Source of the DNA: CAZUPF01 sp964622035
Lineage (GTDB): Bacteria; Patescibacteriota; WWE3; JAUXAW01; JAYEID01
Assembly (NCBI GenBank): GCA_964622035.1
Contig: CAZUPF010000020.1
Location: 1 to 11,097, forward strand
DNA length: 11,097 nucleotides
Direction: 5' to 3'
Each line of letters begins with the position of its first letter. Positions within the stretch are counted from its first letter, which is position 1. Below are positions 1 through 5,873 of this stretch, piece after piece. The notes under the pieces were generated by a model, which saw nothing but the letters and a program-made list of their open reading frames with translations, made no database searches and was not told where the DNA came from. A program made the translations under genes and the position numbers.

Positions 1-36
1 AGGTGCGTCAAGATCGGCATCCGCGTTGGAGCTACG

Positions 37-402
37 TCAGCCCAAGAAGGGGTCAATGTAGCAGTAGTACCAACCCCCCGATGGCGTCCGGCGGTAGTCA
101 TAGGACCCAAATCGCTCACGCGGCTCGGTAAATTCTACGCCCAGAAGGGCGCAGTGGATAAAACCGATAGCGACGATCGCCAACAACTTGTACCGAGTCT
201 CAGACCGTGGTGTGCTGATCCATTCGGCGGTGAAACCGAAACCCAAGGTTGCCAGAAAGGCCGCTCCGGCCCAGACCCAAACTGGCACCCCGATCCAATT
301 GTGCGACAGCGACCACTTCCCGTAGGCCTCTGTCAGCACCACCCAAGACAGCGCCATAATAGCCGCCGCCAAGGTAAAAACGTGCCTCCTCTCGACTTGC
401 AT
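37..402 (-). CDS. Small three-pass membrane protein, function unknown
   Basis: I do not recognise this protein. The reading frame opens at a TTG (417), but the ATG at 402 is the better start: AAGGGAGG lies 4 bases before it, giving 121 aa. Three hydrophobic stretches are visible in that numbering: about residues 7-26 (HVFTLAAAIMALSWVVL), 36-60 (WIGVPVWVWAGAAFLATLGF) and 71-90 (LLAIVAIGFIHCALLGV). Between segments 2 and 3 lies a charged loop with TPRSETRYK. The C-terminus is polar and aromatic, with SYDYRR, GGWYYCY and a final DPFLG. It is probably an inner-membrane protein with short loops. No enzyme motif is visible. It follows the terminator of the preceding gene and has its own promoter, so it is likely a separate transcription unit. 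The reading is supported by the ribosome site, the promoter and the coherent hydrophobic pattern. The role is open. Confidence 0.72.
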   Translation of the reverse strand: MQVERRHVFTLAAAIMALSWVVLTEAYGKWSLSHNWIGVPVWVWAGAAFLATLGFGFTAEWISTPRSETRYKLLAIVAIGFIHCALLGVEFTEPRERFGSYDYRRTPSGGWYYCYIDPFLG

Positions 403-444
403 CGCTCCTCCCTTCAAACTATGCAGTTTCGGTAGCTAGCTCTC

Positions 445-469
445 TTTTGCTACCCGCATTGTAGCAAAA
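445..469. repeat. Perfect 9-bp inverted repeat over the -10 box (possible operator)
   Basis: The arms TTTTGCTAC (445-453) and GTAGCAAAA (461-469) are exact reverse complements around a 7-base spacer. The repeat covers the extended -10 and the likely transcription start of the membrane protein gene. That is where a repressor dyad would lie, or where the transcript would begin with a partial hairpin. No U-run follows on the minus strand, so it is not an intrinsic terminator for that strand. The repressor reading is inference. Confidence 0.5.
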
Positions 470-486
470 TCAGACCGACTACACAA
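458..486 (-). promoter_or_regulatory. Sigma70-type promoter for the small membrane protein gene
   Basis: On the minus strand TTGTGT (486-481) is followed by a 17-base spacer and TACAAT (463-458). A TG one base before the -10 gives an extended -10, TGCTACAAT. The -35 is weak (3 of 6 matches), but the -10 is good (5 of 6). The expected transcription start is near 451, leaving a leader of about 50 bases before the ATG at 402. The -10 sits in one arm and the loop of a perfect inverted repeat (445-469). Confidence 0.6.
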
Positions 487-505
487 CCTTATGGGTTAGT
501 TCTCC

Positions 506-522
506 CCCACCCGTCGGGTGGG
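506..522. repeat. GC-rich hairpin next to the terminator U-run
   Basis: CCCACCC (506-512), spacer GTC and GGGTGGG (516-522) form a 7-bp GC-rich stem with a 3-base loop. In the minus direction it comes directly after the U-run of the terminator at 523-559, so two stable hairpins stand back to back. It may backstop termination or block 3' exonucleases. On the plus strand it is followed by A residues and would not terminate. Confidence 0.45.
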
Positions 523-559
523 AAAAAGAGCGCCCCAGGTTTCCGGAGAAACCGGGGCG
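523..559 (-). terminator. Intrinsic terminator after the 167-aa protein gene
   Basis: On the minus strand a 12-bp stem is formed by CGCCCC/GGTTTC pairing with GAAACC/GGGGCG (559-548 with 543-531). It has a 4-base loop and one unpaired base, and is followed by CTCTTTTT (530-523). GC-rich stem plus U-run is the classic Rho-independent form. It begins 18 bases after the stop codon of the gene ending at 578. Confidence 0.85.
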
Positions 560-577
560 TTTGGAAGGGCATCCTGT

Positions 578-1081
578 TTAATAAGCACCACTGTGACAGC
601 GGCCGCGGTGGGCAACCAGCAGAATCGACATCTCCTCCTCCCCAACTGGCCAGCCGGGCTGGAGCGACAGGCGTACGGCCACCACGTTAGGAACCATGGC
701 CTTGAGCTCGTCAAGACCGCCAGCATCAAGGCGCCGAAATTCGGCGGGCGCCAGCGGGATGATCCACGGCGCGTTTACACTCGCCACCGCAAGCATCGGC
801 TCAATCAGATCATCCCACCCGTCAAGGCCGAATACGATATCGGCAGGCGAGTGGTGATCGACTATCAGCCGCGCATCCCAGACCCTCCCCGGCTGGTCGG
901 CTATCGTAGGAACATCCTCGATAGGTACAGGAACGACGGGCGCACCCTTAGCGCGAATCAAGGAAACCAACTGACCGTCCTTCAGGCGGGTAGCATCAGC
1001 CTCGTACTCCAACGCCCTCACCGATACGGCGTATATCGGGCCCCCTCTGGGGGGATACTCGAAATAGAACTCGTCGCTCAC
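578..1081 (-). CDS. Hypothetical soluble protein, 167 aa
   Basis: I do not recognise this family. The gene starts with GTG (1081). The upstream AAGGAGG, 8 bases before the start, is the strongest ribosome site in the window and decides the start. The product is acidic and soluble-looking, with no signal peptide or membrane segment. It alternates proline/valine-rich strands (VVPVPIEDVP near residue 50, PWIIPLAP near 105) with acidic helices (DDLIEP near 90, LDELKA near 122). An HH pair occurs in IVDHHSPAD near residues 73-81, but no metal or catalytic signature can be defended. The gene has its own promoter upstream and an intrinsic terminator downstream, so it is probably a single-gene transcript. 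Its strong Shine-Dalgarno and GTG start contrast with the rpo/rps genes before it, hinting at a different history. The coding call is supported by the expression signals; the function is unknown. Confidence 0.75.
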   Translation of the reverse strand: MSDEFYFEYPPRGGPIYAVSVRALEYEADATRLKDGQLVSLIRAKGAPVVPVPIEDVPTIADQPGRVWDARLIVDHHSPADIVFGLDGWDDLIEPMLAVASVNAPWIIPLAPAEFRRLDAGGLDELKAMVPNVVAVRLSLQPGWPVGEEEMSILLVAHRGRCHSGAY

Positions 1082-1089
1082 GTCTCTTT

Positions 1090-1096
1090 CCTCCTT
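1090..1096 (-). promoter_or_regulatory. Shine-Dalgarno site fixing a GTG start
   Basis: The minus-strand AAGGAGG stands 8 bases before the GTG at 1081. It is a near-full complement to the usual 16S tail. It selects GTG as the start of the 167-aa gene and is notable because the neighbouring rpo/rps genes have no such site. Confidence 0.8.
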
Positions 1097-1139
1097 TGCA
1101 AGTATCTAACTGAAAACACAGAGCCTCTCTAGCAACTGG

Positions 1140-1168
1140 AGTGTACCAGAACCGGGGGCCAAATTCAA
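1140..1168 (-). promoter_or_regulatory. Sigma70-type promoter for the 167-aa protein gene
   Basis: On the minus strand TTGAAT (1168-1163), a 17-base spacer and TACACT (1145-1140) match the consensus 4 of 6 each. A TG one base before the -10 makes TGGTACACT an extended -10. The start site would be near 1133, giving a leader of about 50 bases. A perfect TATAAT also lies just upstream at 1174-1169, but I see no good -35 for it; it may be a second start. Confidence 0.55.
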
Positions 1169-1201
1169 ATTATAGGTCAGAGAATCTCATCCAGCGACGG
1201 T

Positions 1202-1210
1202 GGGGGGGGG
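1202..1210. repeat. Nine-G homopolymer abutting the rpsG stop codon
   Basis: Nine consecutive G on the plus strand (C on the transcript strand) directly follow the TGA of rpsG. The tract is outside the coding sequence, so length changes would not alter S7. No clear terminator follows rpsG in the 129 bases before the next gene, so the rps operon may read through or end by Rho. Confidence 0.8.
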
Positions 1211-1675
1211 TCACCAGCGGAAGTGGGCAAAGGCGCGGTTGGCATCAGCCATACGGTGGACATCTTGCTTTTTGGCCACGGCCTCACCCTCACCTTTCGC
1301 AGCGGCGCTCAGCTCAGCAAAAAGTTTCTTCTCCATCGGCACTCCTTTACGCTTGCGAGCGGCACGCACGAGCCAACGAACAGCGAGAGTCGTCGCACGG
1401 CTCCGAGTCACCGGCGTCGGCACTTGGTAAGTAGCCCCACCGACCCGCCGCGAGCGCACTTCCTGCTCCGGAGAGATGTTCCTCATGGCCCCCTCCAAAG
1501 CCTTGAGAGCGGCAACCCGATCATCATCCAGGCGCCCCAGCGCCCCATAAACAGCCCGCTCAGCAATGCTCTTCTTACCACCCATCATAACCTGATTAAC
1601 CAGTCGGGTCACCAGGGGAGAGTCGTAAAGAATATCCTTTTCAGCTTTTCTTTTCTTAGCTTGTTTTCCACGCAT
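1211..1675 (-). CDS. rpsG: Small ribosomal subunit protein S7 (uS7)
   Basis: S7 binds the 3' major domain of 16S rRNA, starts assembly of the 30S head and lines the E-site exit. The 154-aa product is of usual bacterial length and carries the family core. GGKKSIAERAVYGAL is near residues 32-46, the RNA-binding VRSRRVGGATYQVP near 73-86, AVRWLVRAARKR near 98-109, and the ending is KKQDVHRMADANRAFAHFRW. The end at FRW matches the short Gram-positive form; the E. coli C-terminal extension is absent. The N-terminus MRGKQAKKR resembles CPR-type S7. The ATG is 27 bases after the rpsL stop, with no Shine-Dalgarno visible (TAATC precedes the ATG). It is the last gene of the rpoB-rpoC-rpsL-rpsG run; fusA, the usual next gene, is missing. 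Confidence 0.97.
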   Translation of the reverse strand: MRGKQAKKRKAEKDILYDSPLVTRLVNQVMMGGKKSIAERAVYGALGRLDDDRVAALKALEGAMRNISPEQEVRSRRVGGATYQVPTPVTRSRATTLAVRWLVRAARKRKGVPMEKKLFAELSAAAKGEGEAVAKKQDVHRMADANRAFAHFRW

Positions 1676-1702
1676 GATTATCAGTTAGACCGCCAGAGCA
1701 AC

Positions 1703-2158
1703 TTACCCTTCAACGGGGCTTTCGCCCACTACTTCCGCCCCACCAACTTCCCCACTAGCCTTAGTCCCGTACTTGGAGCGTGAGGATACCCGACCCTCAA
1801 CCCCCGCCACATCGTAATGCCCCCGCACAATGGTGTACTTAATCCCTGGCAAATCTTGCACCCTTCCTCCGCGAACTAGAACAACCGCGTGCTCAGTAAC
1901 GTTATGCCCCTCCCCGGGAATGTAGGCGGTCATCTCCTGACCATTCGACAGGCGAACTCGGGCCACCTTGCGGAGAGCGGAGTTGGGCTTCTTGGGCGCC
2001 ATGGTGCGCACCGCCAGAACCACCCCCCGCTTAAAAGGAGAGATCACTTTCCCGCGGCGGCGCGAAATGGACGAGTAAATCTCGCCCAAAGCCGGGGTAC
2101 TCTTTTTCCTTACTGGGCTCTTACGGCCGTGACGAATAAGTTGCTGAATAGTTGGCAT
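1703..2158 (-). CDS. rpsL: Small ribosomal subunit protein S12 (uS12)
   Basis: S12 sits at the decoding centre and controls tRNA selection accuracy. The 151-aa protein has the conserved core TMAPKKPNSALRKVARVRL (residues 52-70), then YIPGEGHNVTEHAVVLVRGG (79-98), DLPGIKY and SRSKYGTK. The stretch between PAL and PKKPNSAL is 30 residues, the long form also found in Bacillus, so Bacillus numbering applies. Lys56/57 are present, but the lysine before the modified aspartate (Lys101) is Gln101 (codon CAA). After SRSKYGTK there is an 18-residue tail with four Glu and no Lys or Arg, where basic residues are usual. The ATG lies 12 bases after the rpoC stop, with an AT-rich leader and no Shine-Dalgarno. 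It is co-transcribed with rpoC and rpsG. Confidence 0.97.
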   Translation of the reverse strand: MPTIQQLIRHGRKSPVRKKSTPALGEIYSSISRRRGKVISPFKRGVVLAVRTMAPKKPNSALRKVARVRLSNGQEMTAYIPGEGHNVTEHAVVLVRGGRVQDLPGIKYTIVRGHYDVAGVEGRVSSRSKYGTKASGEVGGAEVVGESPVEG

Positions 2159-2170
2159 AATTAAAAATAC

Positions 2171-5100
2171 TTACTGTTTAGCGCCAGTCTCGACAGCGGG
2201 TGGTGGGCTGTCCATAATAGCCCCCACCGGCACCCGTCGACCAACTATAACATTCTCCTTCAAACCCCGCAAGGGGTCGTAGGCGTTTTCTACCGCCGCA
2301 TCGGTCAAAATACGAGTCGTCTCCTGGAACGAGGCCGCCGCCAGCCAAGAGTCAGCATTTAGCGAAGCCCTGGTCACCCCCAAGATAAGCGGTTTAGCCT
2401 TGGCCTTCGCCCCACCCTGCTCCACCACCGCCTCGTTCGCCGCTAAAAACTTATCCTTACTCACGATCTCACCCGGCAGGAAGCTCGTGTCCCCCGAGGA
2501 TTTGACTCTCAGCTTAGAACACATCTGCCGCAAAACAACCTCAATATGCTTATCGTTGAGGTTTACCCCCTGCGAAGAGTACACTTTTTGAATCTCGGAA
2601 AGGACATACCGCTGCGCACTCTGAACCCCAAAGGCCTCCAGAATCTCCTTCGGATCGAGATAACCGGAAGATAGTGGGTAACCCGCAGGAACAAGCTGCC
2701 CCGGCGTCAGCAACACCTCCACTGTTTTCGGAAGCAGGTGCTCCTCCGTCTCCCCCTCAGCACCGGTGATGGTTACCGTTGTCCCCTCGGAAGTCTCCTT
2801 GAGAGAGACCTTACCACTTATCCCCGTCATCCCTGCCAAAACCTTTGGAACCCGAGCCTCAACAAGCTGCTCAACCCGCGGCAACCCCTGAGTAATATCC
2901 TGCCCCACAATTCCTCCCGTGTGAAAAGTTCGCAAAGTAAGCTGCGTTCCCGGCTCACCAATCGACTCCGCCGCGATAACCCCGACCGGAGTCCCAATCT
3001 TCACCAAACCCCGCCCACCGATATCTACCCCGTAGCACTTCTGACAGATCCCCCAACGGGACTGGCAAGTTAATGGTGAGCGCACCCACACCGACCCCAC
3101 TCCCGCCGCCTCAATATCCTGCGCCTTACCCTTGGTTATAATTTCATTTCTTCGCGCTAGTATTTTGCCCTCGGCGTCCTTGACCGTCTTCGCCACCGCT
3201 CGCCCAAAGATTCTTTCGGAAAGCGAGGCGAACTCCTCCCCCTCGTCCCCCCTAATTTCCCAGCCCGAAGCAGTTCCGCAGTTCTCCTCCCGCACCAGAA
3301 CCTCCTGAGCCACATCAACCAAACGCCGAGTAAGGTAGCCCGCGTCGGCCGTCCGCAAAGCGGTGTCAGTAAGACCCTTCCGCGATCCCCGAGTCCCCAC
3401 AAAATACTCAAACTCAGACAATCCCTCAAAATAGTTAGATTTTGTGGGTAGCTCCACCACCGTTCCCGTAGGATCAACCACCAGACCCTTCATCCCGACC
3501 ATCTGCTTTACCTGGTCCTGGGAACCACGGGAGCCCGACTCGACCATCATGCGCATCGGGTTCTCACTGTCCATCTCCTCCCACGCCCTAGCGGCTAAGG
3601 TGTTAGTAGCATCAAGCCAAATTTCCTGAGAAAGTCGCTTGCGCTCGCCATCAGTAATCAACCCCCGAGCGAAATTCTGCTCAACATCCGCAACACTGGC
3701 CTCAGCTTTCGCCACCTCTGCATCCTTCCCCGAAACCGAGCGGACATCAAAAATCCCTGCGGAAATCCCCGATATGGTCGCGAAGCGAAAACCCAAATCC
3801 TTCAAGTCGTCAACGAGCTGTACGGTCCTCTCCTCCCCCGCATCCTCCAAACACCGCTCCACCAGAACCCTAACCTCACGGCTCCCCACGGACTGATTAA
3901 CGAACCGCAAACTTTCGGGAAGCACTTCGTTGAAAAATACCCGCCCGAGAGTTGTCTCTCGCAACTTCCCGCCAACCTCGATTGTGGTCATCTTCCTCAA
4001 CCCCAAGGCACCCTGGTCCCAAGCTAGAGTAGCCTCTACCAAGTCGAAGGGACCGCCGTTAGCAGGCCCACTCCCCTCGTGTTCCTCCTTGGTAAGCCAG
4101 TAGAGACCCAAGACCATATCCTTGGAAGGAGAAACAACCGGAGCCCCAGAGGAGGGCTTAAGCAGGTTCTTGGAAGAGAGCATTAACTCGCTGGCCTCCG
4201 CAATTGCCTTCTTGGAAAGAGGAACATGAACGGCCATCTGGTCCCCGTCGAAATCAGCATTGTACCCCGCACAGACACAAGGGTGGAGTTTAATCGCACT
4301 GCCTTCAGAAAGCTTGGGGTAAAAGGCCAGAATTCCCAGGCGATGTAGGGTTGGAGCCCGGTTCAACAGTACCGGGTGATTCGCAACTACTCGCTCCAAA
4401 AGGTCCCAAACCTCCGCCGAGCGCATCTCCAGAAAATCCTTGGCCGTCCTAACATTGGACGCCAAACCCTCAAGAAGGATCTCCCGAATAACCATCGGCT
4501 TAAAGAGCTCCAAAGCCATCTCTTTAGGAAGGCCGCACTCGTAAAGTTTAAGTTCTGGACCAACCACAATCACCGACCTCCCAGAATAGTCTACCCGCTT
4601 ACCCAAAAGATTCCTCCGAAACCTTCCTTGTTTGCCCCTAATCAAGTCCGATAGAGACCGCAGCGTCTTCTGCCCCCTCCGGCGGTGCTCCGCCCGACGG
4701 CTATCAATCAAGGCATCAACAGCCTCCTGAAGCATCCGCTTCTCGTTACGCAAGATAACTTCTGGGGCGCCAAGCTCCAACAGATTTTTCAACCGGTTAT
4801 TACGATTGATGATGACCCGGTAAAGATCGTTGAGATCCGAGGTAGCAAACCGGCCACCCTCAAGCTGTACCATCGGCCGGAGCTCCGGAGGAATCACGGG
4901 CAGAACATCCAAAATCATCCACTCTGGCTTAACTCCAGAGCGACAAAACTGATCGACTACTTTCAGCCGAGAGACAAGTTGGAGCTTCTTCCCCTTAGAC
5001 TTTGTCTGCGAAAGCTCCTCCCGCAACTGTTGAGAAAGGGCCTCAATATCCAAACCCTCCAGCACCGCCTTAACGGTCTCCGCTCCCGTCCCAACCTTGG

Positions 5101-5860
5101 CAAATTTTTCAAAATAGGGCTGGAGGCGGGAATACTCGAGCTCACCAACAATACTCAGGGGTTCAGCAGCAGTGATATGCTTTTCCAAAATCTCATACTT
5201 CCTCTCTAAATTAGACTGGTCTACCACCAGAGTATCTCTCAACCGCGCGGCCTCTTTTCTCCCAACCAAAAGGGTCTTCTCCCGCTTCTTCCCCGCATCA
5301 AGCTTCTTGGCCTCTTTCTCCGATAGCTTAAGGGCTTCCTGTACCCCCTCCTCCGCCGTAGTGGCGAGCTCCTTCTGCGCCACCTCTGACTCCTTGGCCA
5401 AGCCAGCAATCACTTTCTCCTTATCCTTAGGGGAAATCTCCGAGATTAAATAGCGAGAGTAGTAGATAACCGCCTTGAGGTCGCCCAAACGTACTCCCAA
5501 AAGGCGCGCCATTTTTGAGGGGACCGTTCCAAAAAACCAAACATGAGCGCAAGGAGAAGAGAGCTCAATGTGTCCCATCCGCTCACGGCGGACAATCTTC
5601 CGCGTCACCTCTACACCACATTTATCACAAATCACCCCTTTAAACCGCACCTTGCGGTATTTACCACAGTAGCACTCATAGTCCCGCGTGGGACCAAAGA
5701 TTTTCTCGCAGAAAAGCCCATCTTTCTCCGGTCGGAAAGTGCGGTAGTTAATTGTCTCCGGCTCGCGAACCTCCCCCCGAGACCAGGAGCGCATAACCGC
5801 CGAACTCGCCAGGCGCAACCTCAGACCATCAAATTCTTTGAACTCCGAAAAGTCAGCCAT
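2171..5860 (-). CDS. rpoC: RNA polymerase subunit beta-prime
   Basis: This is the catalytic large subunit of RNA polymerase. I start it at the ATG at 5860 (1229 aa, MADFSEFKEFDGLRLRL), which fits family N-termini. A TTG at 5887 would add nine residues overlapping rpoB. Visible features: zinc site 1 with Cys63, 65, 78 and 81; GKRVDYSGRSV near 420-429; the active-site NADFDGDQM at 534-542 with Asp536, 538 and 540 binding magnesium; and a bridge-helix region from GTRGSRKGLTDTALRTA to GYLTRR (822-846). Zinc site 2 has Cys861, 932, 939 and 942. The trigger loop spans GEPGTQLTLRTFHTGG (968-983). A charged, Lys/Glu/Ala-rich helical segment of about 90 residues (about 141-235) stands where E. coli has only about a dozen residues. 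The gene begins 13 bases after rpoB and ends 12 bases before rpsL. No Shine-Dalgarno is visible. Confidence 0.98.
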   Translation of the reverse strand: MADFSEFKEFDGLRLRLASSAVMRSWSRGEVREPETINYRTFRPEKDGLFCEKIFGPTRDYECYCGKYRKVRFKGVICDKCGVEVTRKIVRRERMGHIELSSPCAHVWFFGTVPSKMARLLGVRLGDLKAVIYYSRYLISEISPKDKEKVIAGLAKESEVAQKELATTAEEGVQEALKLSEKEAKKLDAGKKREKTLLVGRKEAARLRDTLVVDQSNLERKYEILEKHITAAEPLSIVGELEYSRLQPYFEKFAKVGTGAETVKAVLEGLDIEALSQQLREELSQTKSKGKKLQLVSRLKVVDQFCRSGVKPEWMILDVLPVIPPELRPMVQLEGGRFATSDLNDLYRVIINRNNRLKNLLELGAPEVILRNEKRMLQEAVDALIDSRRAEHRRRGQKTLRSLSDLIRGKQGRFRRNLLGKRVDYSGRSVIVVGPELKLYECGLPKEMALELFKPMVIREILLEGLASNVRTAKDFLEMRSAEVWDLLERVVANHPVLLNRAPTLHRLGILAFYPKLSEGSAIKLHPCVCAGYNADFDGDQMAVHVPLSKKAIAEASELMLSSKNLLKPSSGAPVVSPSKDMVLGLYWLTKEEHEGSGPANGGPFDLVEATLAWDQGALGLRKMTTIEVGGKLRETTLGRVFFNEVLPESLRFVNQSVGSREVRVLVERCLEDAGEERTVQLVDDLKDLGFRFATISGISAGIFDVRSVSGKDAEVAKAEASVADVEQNFARGLITDGERKRLSQEIWLDATNTLAARAWEEMDSENPMRMMVESGSRGSQDQVKQMVGMKGLVVDPTGTVVELPTKSNYFEGLSEFEYFVGTRGSRKGLTDTALRTADAGYLTRRLVDVAQEVLVREENCGTASGWEIRGDEGEEFASLSERIFGRAVAKTVKDAEGKILARRNEIITKGKAQDIEAAGVGSVWVRSPLTCQSRWGICQKCYGVDIGGRGLVKIGTPVGVIAAESIGEPGTQLTLRTFHTGGIVGQDITQGLPRVEQLVEARVPKVLAGMTGISGKVSLKETSEGTTVTITGAEGETEEHLLPKTVEVLLTPGQLVPAGYPLSSGYLDPKEILEAFGVQSAQRYVLSEIQKVYSSQGVNLNDKHIEVVLRQMCSKLRVKSSGDTSFLPGEIVSKDKFLAANEAVVEQGGAKAKAKPLILGVTRASLNADSWLAAASFQETTRILTDAAVENAYDPLRGLKENVIVGRRVPVGAIMDSPPPAVETGAKQ

Positions 5861-5873
5861 AATGAAAATAGTT

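Noticed and set aside
10..16. AGATCGG near the left edge as a second adapter remnant
   Set aside because: It is internal, in the wrong orientation for a left-end adapter, and the next base differs from the adapter.
518..1132. 204-aa plus-strand open frame
   Set aside because: It is antisense to the 167-aa gene and runs through that gene's terminator; the minus frame has promoter, ribosome site and terminator, the plus frame none.
1169..1174. Perfect TATAAT on the minus strand upstream of the 167-aa gene
   Set aside because: No acceptable -35 at 16-18 bases; the TTGAAT-17-TGGTACACT pair just downstream is the better promoter. Kept only as a possible second start.
1223..1783. 186-aa plus-strand open frame
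   Set aside because: Lies across rpsG and the end of rpsL on the other strand; low-complexity product typical of a shadow frame.
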